64,000 nt of DNA from Pseudomonas mandelii (GCF_900106065.1 NZ_LT629796.1:6300501-6364500), one strand, 5' to 3'. Numbered from the stretch's first letter, positions 47,830 through 56,990 are shown. A program made the numbers and translations. The notes: generated by a model not told the origin, from the letters alone.

Positions 47830-48192
47830 CTACTTGGGCAGATCAATCTTATCCAACACCCGGTTCGCCGTGATCTCCGCCGTCATGATGCTATTGGATA
47901 TACCCAGCAACGCGTAACGCGATTCACCCTCCAGATGATCCACCAACTGATGGACCATCACATCGACCGAGGCAAGCGTCTCGACCAGATAAACCGCCAG
48001 GGTTTCGGCCGAGGCCTCGGGGTCTACGGAAAACAGGGTGCTGCGTATTCGCGGAGTGGCTTTGATATCGGCATTCGACGGGAAGTGGAAGTCGAGCGCT
48101 CGCTCGGCGGCTTCGTTGAGCTTTTTGGAATCGGCGGATTCGTAGGGGGAAACGTCGTCGGTTCCCGGGGGATTGGGTGTGGCCTTGAACAT
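47830..48192 (-). CDS. DUF6124 protein, copy 1
   Basis: 120 residues: a proline-rich N-terminus MFKATPNPPGTDDVSPYES, then a helical domain KLNEAAERALDFHF, SNADIKATPRIRSTLFSVD and ITANRVLDKIDLPK. Small Pseudomonas-specific protein of unknown function (DUF6124). The copy at 49278-49637 is identical in its C-terminal about 95 residues, the differences being confined to the N-terminal 25. GGAGC lies upstream of the ATG. Confidence 0.8.
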   Translation of the reverse strand: MFKATPNPPGTDDVSPYESADSKKLNEAAERALDFHFPSNADIKATPRIRSTLFSVDPEASAETLAVYLVETLASVDVMVHQLVDHLEGESRYALLGISNSIMTAEITANRVLDKIDLPK

Positions 48193-48717
48193 TGTGATGC
48201 TCCTTGATTAGTGGAGCTGCCACCATTCGCGGTCAAACGAATGAAGGTGGCAGCTGTACGCGGGTTGACCGACCGGAAATCAAGGAATCCGGCACACCCG
48301 AAGATGTCCCGCGCACAGCCACCGCAAAAAAGCCGGAAACTTTTCTTGGGCACTGGTGCGCCTTGATTGAGTCGGACGGTCAAATCCGGACGCTGAATTG
48401 GCAGCGACCCGGAAACGATAGAGCCCAGGCCCAAGGCGCACAAGCCGGCGGATTCTGGCGCAGCCGTAGGCAACGGCGCAAGGATTTGTAGCTTTCAGGA
48501 AGTAAACCCGAGGGGTTTTAAACAAGCGCCCGCAAATCATGTTGAATAAGCAGCGCGCACTCACGACAAACAACAAAAGTGTACGGCGACTTGCGTCTAC
48601 CGCTGTACGGGGAAAGCCCCTCACCGTCCATGATAAAAATACCGCTCTCGTGCGGTGCGGAAATGGCGCAGTCACATCACTGCATACGTTCGACGCAGAA
48701 CTAGAGGAGCTGGCCCA
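48193..48717. other. Control region with duplicated noncoding block
   Basis: About 525 bases. The part 48440-48651 is nearly identical to 49900-50111 and contains GTACGGGGAAAGCCCC-type hairpins and GTGTACGGCGACTTGCG; in unit 2 it directly precedes the LysE gene, so it is probably the original leader of that gene. No protein was seen. Confidence 0.5.
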
Positions 48718-49074
48718 TTGGGACATCTGACAACTGCGGAACGAGCAAGCATCCAGATCGCGCTGGCAGAGGCTTTTGTAGACAGCTCCGTCGACTACGC
48801 CTCTATCGCAGAACGAATCCGGGGCTATGACCCAAAGGTCGTTGAGGACATTTTGTACTCAGAGGTCGCGCCTGTGTGTTTCAGCAACCTCGAAACGCCC
48901 GTCCCTCCTGTCTGGACTGGTTTTAAGGATGAATGGTTGCTAGATGAAATAGCCAAAGAACTAAAAGCGCGAAAAAACAGTTGGCTACGACGTAACTTCG
49001 ACTTGTTAAAAGTTGCATGGCTTCGCTACAGCTACGGTTACATTTGGAAGGAGCTCATGAAATTTCGTGCTTAA
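48718..49074 (+). CDS. DUF7079-like protein
   Basis: 118 residues starting at TTG 48718, with a strong AGAGGAG eight bases upstream; an in-frame ATG at 48655 would add an unlikely arginine-rich leader. The sequence LTTAERASIQIALAEAFVDSS, YASIAERIRGYDPKVVEDIL, EVAPVCFSNLETPVPPVWTGF resembles a family of small immunity-like or regulatory proteins (DUF7079) by memory. It is the only gene between the two DUF6124 units and its codon use is less GC-rich than its neighbours. Confidence 0.6.
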   Translation: MGHLTTAERASIQIALAEAFVDSSVDYASIAERIRGYDPKVVEDILYSEVAPVCFSNLETPVPPVWTGFKDEWLLDEIAKELKARKNSWLRRNFDLLKVAWLRYSYGYIWKELMKFRA

Positions 49075-49124
49075 CGAGAACGAGGCGATACGCAACATGT
49101 GACCGGGGAGCATGACCGGCGATG

Positions 49125-50111
49125 AAACCGGCCGGTCTTGCGGCCAACAAAAACCCCCAGTGATCGGCAGACCACTGGGGGTTCTTCGCGTTTGAAACGC
49201 ACGAGTCGCTGCTATGCCACTTCTGGTCCTGATGAACAGCCAAACATCCGTTAGCCACTCACCACAGCAAGCGGCACCTACTTGGGCAGATCAATCTTAT
49301 CCAACACCCGGTTCGCCGTGATCTCCGCCGTCATGATGCTATTGGATATACCCAGCAACGCGTAACGCGATTCACCCTCCAGATGATCCACCAACTGATG
49401 GACCATCACATCGACCGAGGCGAGCGTCTCGACCAGATAAACCGCCAGGGTTTCGGCCGAGGCCTCGGGGTCTACGGAAAACAGGGTGCTGCGTATTCGC
49501 GGAGTGGCTTTGATATCGGCATTCGACGGGAAGTGGAAGTCGAGCGCCCGTTCCGCAGCCTCGTTGAGCTTCTTTGAGTCAGGTTCGTATGGGGAAACCG
49601 GATCGGTGTCCGGCGGGTTTGGTGTGACTTTGAACATGGTGAAACCTCGTTTACTGGTGAGGCTGCCACGTTCGTTTCCAAGCGAAGGGGTGGCAGCTGT
49701 ACGCGGGTTGGAAAACCAGGGTAAACGAGCCCGGCAGACCTATAAGGTCTCCCACGCACAGCCGCCATAACGCAACGCACTTAGTGCGAAAAAATACGTT
49801 ATGAAGAGGTGCCTTCGTGTCGTTTACCCGTCGAGTTTCCAAGCCCGACCGCTGAGTGTTCAGCGGCACGGAAACAATAGAATCAAGGTCTACAGCACAC
49901 AAGCCGGCGGATTCTGGCGCAGCCGTAGGCAACGGCGCAAGGATTTGTAGCTTTCAGGAAGTAAACCCGACGGGTTTTAAACAAGCGCCCGCAAATCATG
50001 TTGAATAAGCAGGCGCGCACTCACGACAAACAACAAAAGTGTACGGCGACTTGCGTCCACCGCTGTACGGGGAAAGCCCCTCACCGTCCATGATAAAAAT
50101 ACCTCTCTCGT
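49125..50111. repeat. Segmental duplication, unit 2
   Basis: Direct repeat partner of 47677-48651, about 987 bases. It includes the second terminator, the second DUF6124 gene and the leader of the LysE gene. Recombination between the units would delete the DUF7079-like gene. Confidence 0.85.
49278..49637 (-). CDS. DUF6124 protein, copy 2
   Basis: 119 residues. Residues from KLNEAAERALDFHF to the end are identical to copy 1 (47830-48192); only the N-terminal MFKVTPNPPDTDPVSPYEP differs, including a one-residue deletion. GAGG precedes the ATG. It is divergent from the LysE gene. Confidence 0.8.
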   Translation of the reverse strand: MFKVTPNPPDTDPVSPYEPDSKKLNEAAERALDFHFPSNADIKATPRIRSTLFSVDPEASAETLAVYLVETLASVDVMVHQLVDHLEGESRYALLGISNSIMTAEITANRVLDKIDLPK

Positions 50112-50126
50112 TACCGGAGACCTGTC
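49638..50126. other. DUF6124/LysE intergenic region
   Basis: About 490 bases. 49900-50111 is the counterpart of 48440-48651. The remainder (49640-49900) is unlike unit 1 apart from short matches and contains no clear gene. Promoters of both divergent genes must lie here. Confidence 0.45.
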
Positions 50127-50747
50127 ATGGACCTCGCCACGCTCACGCTGTTTATCCCCGCCTGCTTCGCCCTGAACATGGCGCCGGGCCCGAACAATCT
50201 GCTGTCGGTCAGCAACTCGACCCGCTACGGCTACCGCATCTCCTGTGTGGCGGGGATCGGGCGGTTGCTGGCGTTTGCCGGGATGATTGCCTTGGCGTCG
50301 GCCGGGTTGGCGGTGGTGCTGCAAACGTCCGAGTTGCTGTTTTACGGCATCAAGATCGTTGGCGCGGCGTATCTGTTTTACCTCGCATGGCAATTGTGGC
50401 GCGCCGATCCTGGGGTCGAAAAAGCCTCGTCGGGTTCGTCGGTCGGCGTGTTGGCCCTGGCGCGACAGGAGTTTCTGGTGGCGGCCGGCAACCCCAAGGC
50501 GATCCTGATCTTCACTGCATTCCTGCCCCAGTTCGTCGACCCGACACGCGCCGTGACGCCACAGTTTGCGCTGCTCGGCGCGTTGTTCCTGATGCTGGAA
50601 TGGATCGCCATCAGCGCCTACGCCTACATGGGCCTGCACATGCGCCGCTGGTTTGCCGAGCCCCGGGGCAAGCGGCTATTCAACCGTTGCTGCGCGGGGT
50701 TGTTGTCGGCGGCGGCTTCGGTGCTGTTGATGGCGCGTCGCGCCTGA
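50127..50747 (+). CDS. LysE-family exporter
   Basis: 206 residues, six hydrophobic segments, with the diagnostic NMAPGPNNLLSVSNSTRYGY near the N-terminus and LARQEFLVAAGNPKAILIF in the middle. CGGAGAC precedes the ATG. Similar to RhtB-type amino-acid or homoserine-lactone exporters. An EamA-type exporter follows after 73 bases. Confidence 0.92.
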   Translation: MDLATLTLFIPACFALNMAPGPNNLLSVSNSTRYGYRISCVAGIGRLLAFAGMIALASAGLAVVLQTSELLFYGIKIVGAAYLFYLAWQLWRADPGVEKASSGSSVGVLALARQEFLVAAGNPKAILIFTAFLPQFVDPTRAVTPQFALLGALFLMLEWIAISAYAYMGLHMRRWFAEPRGKRLFNRCCAGLLSAAASVLLMARRA

Positions 50748-50820
50748 TTCCAGGGGTTGACGGGATGCAGCGCAGGTTCAAACTGCGCTGCATCACTAAT
50801 CCACACTCGCCGAGCCTCGA

Positions 50821-51861
50821 ATGAACCTGAACGTTGTCTATGCCCTGAGCGCAGCCGCGCTGTTTGGGGCGAGTACACCGCTGGCCAAGGTGTTGGGCCT
50901 GGACCTCTCGCCGATCCTGCTGGCTGGATTGCTGTATCTGGGCAGCGGGCTGGGCTTGACCCTCGTCAGGCTGATCCGCGACCGGGGCTGGCAGCCCAGC
51001 GGCCTGAAAGCGTCTGAATGGCCCTGGCTGATCGGTGCCATCGTGTTTGGCGGCGTGCTGGGGCCGGTGGCGCTGATGTTTGGTTTGACCCTGACCTCCG
51101 GCGCCACGGCCTCGCTGATGCTCAACCTCGAAGCGGTACTGACTGCCGTGTTGGCGTGGGTCGTGTTCAAGGAAAATGCAGACCGACGCATCGTCGCCGG
51201 GATGCTGGCCATTGTCGCGGGTGGATTGCTCCTGGCGTGGCCGCACGATTCGGCTCAGCCACAAGGCTGGATCGGGCCACTGGCGGTCGCACTGGCCTGC
51301 GCCTGTTGGGCGATCGATAACAACCTCACGCGCAAGGTGTCGGCCTCGGATGCCGTGTTCATCGCCGGGATCAAGGGGCTGGCCGCAGGGTTGGTGAACT
51401 GCTCGCTGGCGTTGCTGCTGGGGGCAAAACTGCCGCACATCACGGTGATCGGGCCGACGTTGATCGTCGGCTTCCTCGGCTACGGCATCAGCCTGGTGTT
51501 GTTCGTGCTGGCGTTGCGCGGGCTGGGCACTGCACGCACAGGCGCCTACTTTTCCACGGCGCCTTTTCTCGGCGCCGCCATCGCCCTCCTGCTGTTCGGT
51601 GAGACGGTTTCCCTGACGTTCTGGATCGCATCGTTGCTGATGGGCCTGGGCGTCTGGATACATCTCAGGGAGCATCATGCCCATGAGCATCAACACGTGG
51701 CACTCACCCATGGCCATCGGCACGTGCATGACGAGCATCATCAACATGAGCATTCGTTCGAGTGGGACGGGACCGAGCCGCACAGCCACGAACATCAGCA
51801 CACGCCGATCCGTCACAGCCATCCACACTTTCCGGACATCCATCACCGACACAAGCATTAG
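50821..51861 (+). CDS. EamA-family exporter with histidine-rich C-terminal tail
   Basis: 346 residues. Residues 1-280 form ten membrane helices in two EamA repeats (start MNLNVVYALSAAALFGASTP). The last 65 residues are dominated by His, Asp and Glu in HEHQH, HGHRHVHDEHHQHEH, HSHEHQH and HSHPHF groups, an unusual cytoplasmic metal-binding tail. This suggests transport or sensing of nickel, zinc or cobalt rather than metabolite export, but the family is not otherwise known for metals. Confidence 0.88.
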   Translation: MNLNVVYALSAAALFGASTPLAKVLGLDLSPILLAGLLYLGSGLGLTLVRLIRDRGWQPSGLKASEWPWLIGAIVFGGVLGPVALMFGLTLTSGATASLMLNLEAVLTAVLAWVVFKENADRRIVAGMLAIVAGGLLLAWPHDSAQPQGWIGPLAVALACACWAIDNNLTRKVSASDAVFIAGIKGLAAGLVNCSLALLLGAKLPHITVIGPTLIVGFLGYGISLVLFVLALRGLGTARTGAYFSTAPFLGAAIALLLFGETVSLTFWIASLLMGLGVWIHLREHHAHEHQHVALTHGHRHVHDEHHQHEHSFEWDGTEPHSHEHQHTPIRHSHPHFPDIHHRHKH

Positions 51862-52090
51862 CAGGGGGAAAGTGCGTTGGTTTTGGTCGCGAGCCTGTCG
51901 ATAACAAAGACTCTTCGGAATTCGCCGGCACAAAAGCCATTGGGGACTGGCCGGCCCGTCGCGGGTGCATGGCACCGCACGTCGAACCGAAAATCGAATG
52001 CGACCGCATCGCCCCCCCTGTAACGAGTCAGCGAAATTCCCTGTCGATTTTCCGGTGGAGACGTCGCCCAACGGGCCTTATGCTCAGCCC

Positions 52091-53173
52091 ATGAACCTAC
52101 AAAACGCTTTGCTTCCGCCCCACGCCGAGATGGTTCGCGCCATGCTCGAACGAGACACCGCCTACGAGGGGGTGTTCTTTACTGCCGTGAAGACCACTGG
52201 AATCTTCTGCCGCCCCAGTTGCACGGCGCGCAAGCCCAAGCCGGAGAACGTCGAGTTCTTCGCCCACGCCGATGAGTGCATGTCGGCGGGCTATCGCGCT
52301 TGCCTGCGCTGCAAACCGCTGGACGCCGCGGCCATTGCGCCGGACTGGGTGCAGGGGCTGCTCAAGTCGGTGGACAACGATCCCGACCTGCGCTGGACCG
52401 ATGCCCAGTTATTGGCAGAGGGCATCGAGCCGCTGAAACTGCGCCGCTGGTTCAAGCAGCATTTCGGCATGACCTTCCACGCCTGGCTGCGCACCCGACG
52501 CCTGGGGATGGCGTTGGGCGGTATCAAACAGGGCGATTCCATCGACAATGTGGCGTTTGACTCGGGCTACGAATCCCTGAGCGGTTTTCGCGATGCGTTT
52601 CAAAAATCCTTTCACATCACGCCGGGCCGCGCGGCCAACAGCGAGCCGCTGCTGTTCACGCGCCTGACCACACCGCTTGGGCCGATGATTGCCATGGCCG
52701 AACGCCGTGGGCTGGTGCTGCTGGAGTTCTTGGATCGACCGGCACTGACCCGGGAAGTCGAAGAACTGCAGAAGCGTTACGGCTATGCCGTGGCGCCGGG
52801 ACACAACGCCCATTTGCAGCAGATTGAAGCCGAGCTGACCCAGTATTTCGCCGGAAAACTCACTGAATTCACCGTCGCACTGCACTTGCCCGGCAGCGAA
52901 TTTGCGCGGCAGGTCTGGGCTGAACTGGCGAAGATCCCCTACGGCCAGACCAGCACCTACGGCACCATCGCCGCAACACTGGGCAAGCCCGGCGCCAGTC
53001 GCGCCGTGGGCCTGGCCAACGGGCAGAACCGTCTTTCGATTGTATTGCCCTGCCACCGGGTGATCGGTGCAGACGGCGCGTTGACGGGCTATGGTGGAGG
53101 GCAACCGCGCAAGGCGTTTTTGCTCCGGCTGGAAAAAGCCGCGGTGCAGCTGACCGGACAACTCGCATTCTGA
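52091..53173 (+). CDS. ada: Bifunctional Ada regulator / O6-methylguanine-DNA methyltransferase
   Basis: 360 residues from ATG 52091. The zinc domain has CRPSC and CLRCKPL (Cys40, 44, 71, 74) that repair methylphosphotriesters and act as the switch. An AraC HTH follows (LRWTDAQLLAEGIEPLKLRR, DNVAFDSGYESLSGFRDAF), then the MGMT domain with catalytic LPCHRVIGADG. Methylation turns Ada into an activator of alkylation-repair genes; an AlkA-like gene lies nearby in the same direction. Confidence 0.95.
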   Translation: MNLQNALLPPHAEMVRAMLERDTAYEGVFFTAVKTTGIFCRPSCTARKPKPENVEFFAHADECMSAGYRACLRCKPLDAAAIAPDWVQGLLKSVDNDPDLRWTDAQLLAEGIEPLKLRRWFKQHFGMTFHAWLRTRRLGMALGGIKQGDSIDNVAFDSGYESLSGFRDAFQKSFHITPGRAANSEPLLFTRLTTPLGPMIAMAERRGLVLLEFLDRPALTREVEELQKRYGYAVAPGHNAHLQQIEAELTQYFAGKLTEFTVALHLPGSEFARQVWAELAKIPYGQTSTYGTIAATLGKPGASRAVGLANGQNRLSIVLPCHRVIGADGALTGYGGGQPRKAFLLRLEKAAVQLTGQLAF

Positions 53174-53213
53174 TCCCCTGATTTTCTTCAAACGTCATAA
53201 GGAACGACATTCG

Positions 53214-54017
53214 ATGGACACTCGATTTCATCAACTGCACCACGACGGCTTGTTGATTCTGACCAACGTCGCCGACGCCACCGGGGCGCGCATCGTCGAG
53301 CAACTGGGCTGCAAGGCCGTGGCCACCAGCAGCGCGGCGGTGGCCTGGGCGCATGGATATGCGGACGGCAATGCCCTGCCCCTCGAACGCCTGATATCGA
53401 CCGTCGAGTCGATCGCCCGGGTGATCTCGGTGCCGTTGACCGTCGACATCGAGGCCGGTTATTCCGACGACCTGACGCGGGTGGCCGAAGTCGTTGATGC
53501 GGTAATCGCGGCCGGTGCGGTGGGGATCAATATCGAGGACGGTGCCACTGCGCCAGAGCTGCTGGTGCGCAAGATCGAAGTCGCCCGGCAGGTGGCCGGT
53601 CGGCGCAAGGTGAAGCTGTTCATCAATGCCCGCACCGACGTGTACCTAAGGGGCCTGGTGCCTGCCGAAGACCGCGTCGCCGAAACGCTCAGGCGTGCCG
53701 CGTTGTATCAGGCGGCGGGGGCTGACGGGCTGTTTGCGGCGGGCGTCACGGCGGAGTATGAAATCGCTGCGCTGTGCCAGGGCACACCGCTGCCGGTGAA
53801 TGTGCTCGGGTTGCCGGGGTTGCCATCGCCTGAAGCGCTGCAAGCACTCGGCGTACGACGCCTGAGTGCCGGCTCGGGCATCGCCGAATTTCTGTATGGC
53901 GCCATGGCGTCCCTGGCCAAAGGTTTTCTGGAAACTGGCAAACTCGACAGCAGCCACCTCAAGGCCTTCACGTATGGGGAAATCAATGCCCTGCTGAAAC
54001 CTGCCGGGAACGCTTGA
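53214..54017 (+). CDS. Isocitrate lyase / PEP mutase family protein
   Basis: 267 residues. A (beta/alpha)8 enzyme with LLILTNVADATGARIVEQLG, VPLTVDIEAGYSDD (metal Asp/Glu) and GINIEDGA, as in 2-methylisocitrate lyase, oxaloacetate decarboxylase and PEP mutase relatives. The K-rich cysteine loop typical of isocitrate lyase is absent, so it more likely belongs to the PEP-mutase-like branch. Substrate unknown. GGAACG precedes the ATG. It lies between ada and the glycosylase gene. Confidence 0.85.
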   Translation: MDTRFHQLHHDGLLILTNVADATGARIVEQLGCKAVATSSAAVAWAHGYADGNALPLERLISTVESIARVISVPLTVDIEAGYSDDLTRVAEVVDAVIAAGAVGINIEDGATAPELLVRKIEVARQVAGRRKVKLFINARTDVYLRGLVPAEDRVAETLRRAALYQAAGADGLFAAGVTAEYEIAALCQGTPLPVNVLGLPGLPSPEALQALGVRRLSAGSGIAEFLYGAMASLAKGFLETGKLDSSHLKAFTYGEINALLKPAGNA

Positions 54018-54022
54018 TCGCC

Positions 54023-54640
54023 ATGCCCGATCCCTATCTGCCCGCGACCGGGTTTCTGTCATCAATCGATGACGACTGGCGGCGCCACATCGCCGCCGTT
54101 GGCCCCTGCCTGCATGAGCCCCACGCAGCTCGCGATCCTTATGAATCGCTGGTGCGGGCGATTGCCTATCAGCAACTGCACGCCAAGGCCGGGGATGCGA
54201 TTATCGGCCGGCTGCTGGCGTTGTTTCCGTCGACGACGTTTCCAAGGCCTGAGCAGATTCTGGCGACAGGCTTTGATCCACTGCGCAGTTGCGGGTTTTC
54301 CGCCAGCAAGATCGCGACCATTCAAGGGATTGCGCAGGCGGCTCTGGACGGTGTCGTACCGGATTACGCTACGGCACTGGCGATGGACGATGAGGCGCTG
54401 ATCGAGCGGTTGATCACCTTGCGCGGGGTTGGGCGCTGGACGGTCGAGATGCTGCTGATTTACAGCCTGGAGCGACCGGATATTTTGCCGGCGGATGACT
54501 TTGGGGTGCGTGAGGGGTATCGCCGGCTGAAGGGCCTGGAGGTGCAGCCGACGCGTAAGCAGATGGTGGAGATTGGCTTGGCGTGGCGTCCGTATCGGAC
54601 GGTGGCTTCCTGGTATTTGTGGCGGATGACCGGCAAGTAG
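54023..54640 (+). CDS. AlkA-like DNA-3-methyladenine glycosylase II
   Basis: 205 residues from ATG 54023. The HhH-GPD fold is clear: IAYQQLHAKAGDAIIGRL, LSRSCGFSASKI-type helix, then the hairpin LRGVGRWTVEMLLIYSL and catalytic Asp in RPDILPADDFGVREGY. It excises alkylated bases. Short length fits the bacterial AlkA/MAG form without the N-terminal domain. Same strand as ada, which could co-control it. Confidence 0.9.
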   Translation: MPDPYLPATGFLSSIDDDWRRHIAAVGPCLHEPHAARDPYESLVRAIAYQQLHAKAGDAIIGRLLALFPSTTFPRPEQILATGFDPLRSCGFSASKIATIQGIAQAALDGVVPDYATALAMDDEALIERLITLRGVGRWTVEMLLIYSLERPDILPADDFGVREGYRRLKGLEVQPTRKQMVEIGLAWRPYRTVASWYLWRMTGK

Positions 54641-54655
54641 ACCGCGTCATCGTTC

Positions 54656-54730
54656 ATCGCCAGCAGGCTGGCTCCCACACTGGAGCTCGAGTGTTCACAA
54701 AACCCCTGTGGGAGCGAGCCTGCTCGCGAT
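54656..54730. repeat. REP pair
   Basis: ATCGCCAGCAGGCTGGCTCC and complement ending GGAGCGAGCCTGCTCGCGAT between convergent glycosylase and binding-protein genes. Confidence 0.8.
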
Positions 54731-54765
54731 GGCGATTTCACACTCACCCCATCACCCAAAGCCAA

Positions 54766-55863
54766 TCACAACCCGGATTTCAACCGAGTAAACGCCCGAA
54801 TCAGCGCCCGGTTGAACGCCTTGCCATTGTCATTCTTGCTATACAACGAAGCCCTCACCTGCGCCGACGGATACGTCCCTGGATCGTTACGAATCGCCGG
54901 ATCAATCAACCCGTCCGCCGCCGTAATCGCATTGGCGTAGTGAATGGTGTCCGTGATCGGCGCAATCACTTCGGGTGTCATCAGGTAATCCATCAACGCC
55001 AGCCCGGCCTCGGGGTGCGGTGCATCCTTGGGAATGACCATGGCGTCAAACCAGATCAACGTGCCCTCCTTCGGTATCCGGTAACTGAGCTTGAACGGTT
55101 TGTTCGCCGCCTCGGCCTGCCCGGCCGCGATGGCCACGTTGCCGTTCCACGACATCGCCACGCAGGTATTGCCGTTGGCCAGGTCGCTGATGTTCAGGTC
55201 ATTGTCGAAGTAGCGGATGTACGGCCGGATCTTCGCCAATTGTTGTTCGGCCAGTTTCAGGTCATCGAGGTTCTGGCGGTTGATGTCCAGGCCCATGTAC
55301 TTCATGACCGCGGCAAACACCTCGTTCGGGTCGTTGAGCAGACTGACCCCGCAATCGGCAAATTTCGACACCACGGCCGGGTCGAACAGCATCGCCCAGC
55401 TGTCCCGTGGCGCATCGGGCAAACGCTGTTTGATCGCCTCTTCCTGATAGCCGACCCCGGTAGTGCCCCAGGCGTAGATCCCGGCATAACGATTGCCCGG
55501 ATCGAACGCCGCCATGTGCTGGCGGAATTCTTCGCCGACGCCAGCAAAGTGCGGCAGCCGTTGCAGGTTCAGTGTTTGAATCGCCCCGCTCTGGATCGCC
55601 CGGGACAGGTGCTGCCCCGCCGTCAGCACCAGGTCATAACCGCTGCGGCCGGTCAGCAGTTTGGTCTCGGCAGTTTCAAGGGAGTCGAAGTGATCGACCA
55701 CCACATGGATGCCGGTTTTCTTCTCGAAATTGGCCAGGGTATCCGGGGCCAGGTATTCGCCCCAGATGTACAGGTTCACCACCGGTTTCACGGTGTCGGC
55801 GGCCTGCACACACATGGGTGCAAGCACCAGCAATAACGCTTGAGTCAGTTTGTGCAGGCCCAT
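54766..55863 (-). CDS. Polyamine-type ABC transporter binding protein
   Basis: 365 residues with a signal peptide (LTQALLLVLAPMCVQA) and the PotF/SpuD pattern: LYIWGEYLAPDTLANFEKKTG, YDLVLTAGQHLSRAIQSGAI and MSWNGNVAIAAGQA. It binds putrescine, spermidine or agmatine-like cations in the periplasm. It starts 2 bases after the agmatine deiminase gene, suggesting delivery of substrate for that enzyme; no permease or ATPase gene is next to it, so it must share one encoded elsewhere. Confidence 0.88.
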   Translation of the reverse strand: MGLHKLTQALLLVLAPMCVQAADTVKPVVNLYIWGEYLAPDTLANFEKKTGIHVVVDHFDSLETAETKLLTGRSGYDLVLTAGQHLSRAIQSGAIQTLNLQRLPHFAGVGEEFRQHMAAFDPGNRYAGIYAWGTTGVGYQEEAIKQRLPDAPRDSWAMLFDPAVVSKFADCGVSLLNDPNEVFAAVMKYMGLDINRQNLDDLKLAEQQLAKIRPYIRYFDNDLNISDLANGNTCVAMSWNGNVAIAAGQAEAANKPFKLSYRIPKEGTLIWFDAMVIPKDAPHPEAGLALMDYLMTPEVIAPITDTIHYANAITAADGLIDPAIRNDPGTYPSAQVRASLYSKNDNGKAFNRALIRAFTRLKSGL

Positions 55864-55865
55864 GA

Positions 55866-56990
55866 TTAAACTCCCTTCCTGTTATTGGCGGGGGCGGCGT
55901 ATTGCGGCATGGTGATGCACGCGACGTTGCCGCCACCGAGGAGGATTTCCCGGGAGTTTTCGATGCCGACAATTGTGTGCTGCGGGAACAATTCGGCCAG
56001 CGTCGCCTGCGCCGCCTGATCGTTGCGATCACCAAACAGCGGCACCACGATCGAGCTGTTGCCGGCGTAGTAGTTGATGTACGACGCGCAGATTTGGGTC
56101 CCGGCCTGACGGGTATGGGTGCTGTCTTGCTGGTCCAGGCCTTCGGCTTCTTCAGCGGTCCACTCCAGCACATCCGGTTGCGGCAGCTTGTGCACGATCA
56201 ACTCGCGGCCACGGCTGTCGCGAGTGCTGCGCAAAATGTCGTAGGCCTCTTGATAGATTTCCCACTGCGGGTCATCGCGATTATCGGTCCATTGCAGCAC
56301 CACTTCGCCGGGGCGCACGAAGCAGGCGAGATCGTCGACATGGCCGTCGGTTTCGTCGAACTTGCAACCCCGTGGCAGCCAGATGATTTGCTCGGCACCG
56401 AGGTAATCGGTCAGGCGACGGGTCACTTCTTCCTTGCCCAGATGTTGGTTGCGATTGCGGTTGAGCAGGCATTGCTCGGTGGTGAGGATGCTGCCCTGGC
56501 CGTCACTCTGGATCCCGCCCATCTCGGCAATCAACGGCGCGCGATAACGGTCGAAACGCTCGATTTCGAGGATCTTGCTGGCGATCTGATCGTCCTTGTC
56601 CCACGGGTAGTACAACCCGCCGTCGAGACCGCCATAGGCGTTGAACTCGAAGTCGACGCCGCGCACTTCACCGCTGTCGTCGTTGACCACAAAGCACGGG
56701 CCACTGTCGCGGAACCAGGTGTCGTTGCAGGTCATTTCCACCACGCGAACCTCAGGCGGCAACTGGCGGCGAGCGGTGGCGAACTGGGCGGCGGAAGCAC
56801 ACACCGTCACGGGTTCGCTCTGGGCAATGGCGGTGACGATCTGCACCCAGACTTTCTGCGCAGGCTTGGCACCGTTGCGCCAGACGTCGGTACGTTCCGG
56901 CCAGCCGAGCCAGCAACCGGCCTTGGTTTCGAATTCGCCGGGCAGGCGGAAGCCGTCGAGTTTCGGGGTGGAATCGAGCAAACGTGCCAT
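55866..56990 (-). CDS. aguA: Agmatine deiminase family protein, atypical
   Basis: 374 residues. It should convert agmatine to N-carbamoylputrescine in the arginine/putrescine route. Key residues kept: DTWFRDSGPC, DETDGHVDDLACF (catalytic His) and GGGNVACIT with nucleophile Cys358. Two usually invariant segments differ: the EGGSIH-type loop reads EMGGIQSDG and the C-terminal CITQQQP-type end reads CITMPQYA. The enzyme is probably active but may have altered specificity or be a paralogue rather than the main AguA. Neighbours are the polyamine binding protein and an upstream LysR gene, all minus strand. Confidence 0.8.
   Translation of the reverse strand: MARLLDSTPKLDGFRLPGEFETKAGCWLGWPERTDVWRNGAKPAQKVWVQIVTAIAQSEPVTVCASAAQFATARRQLPPEVRVVEMTCNDTWFRDSGPCFVVNDDSGEVRGVDFEFNAYGGLDGGLYYPWDKDDQIASKILEIERFDRYRAPLIAEMGGIQSDGQGSILTTEQCLLNRNRNQHLGKEEVTRRLTDYLGAEQIIWLPRGCKFDETDGHVDDLACFVRPGEVVLQWTDNRDDPQWEIYQEAYDILRSTRDSRGRELIVHKLPQPDVLEWTAEEAEGLDQQDSTHTRQAGTQICASYINYYAGNSSIVVPLFGDRNDQAAQATLAELFPQHTIVGIENSREILLGGGNVACITMPQYAAPANNRKGV

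Larger units (their letters stand above)
47677..48651. repeat. Segmental duplication, unit 1
   Basis: About 975 bases repeated in direct orientation at 49125-50111. Both units hold a bidirectional terminator, a DUF6124 gene and its upstream region. Ends of the units (47677-48090 and 48440-48651) are nearly identical to the partner, the middle is diverged. The DUF7079-like gene lies between the units. Confidence 0.85.
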
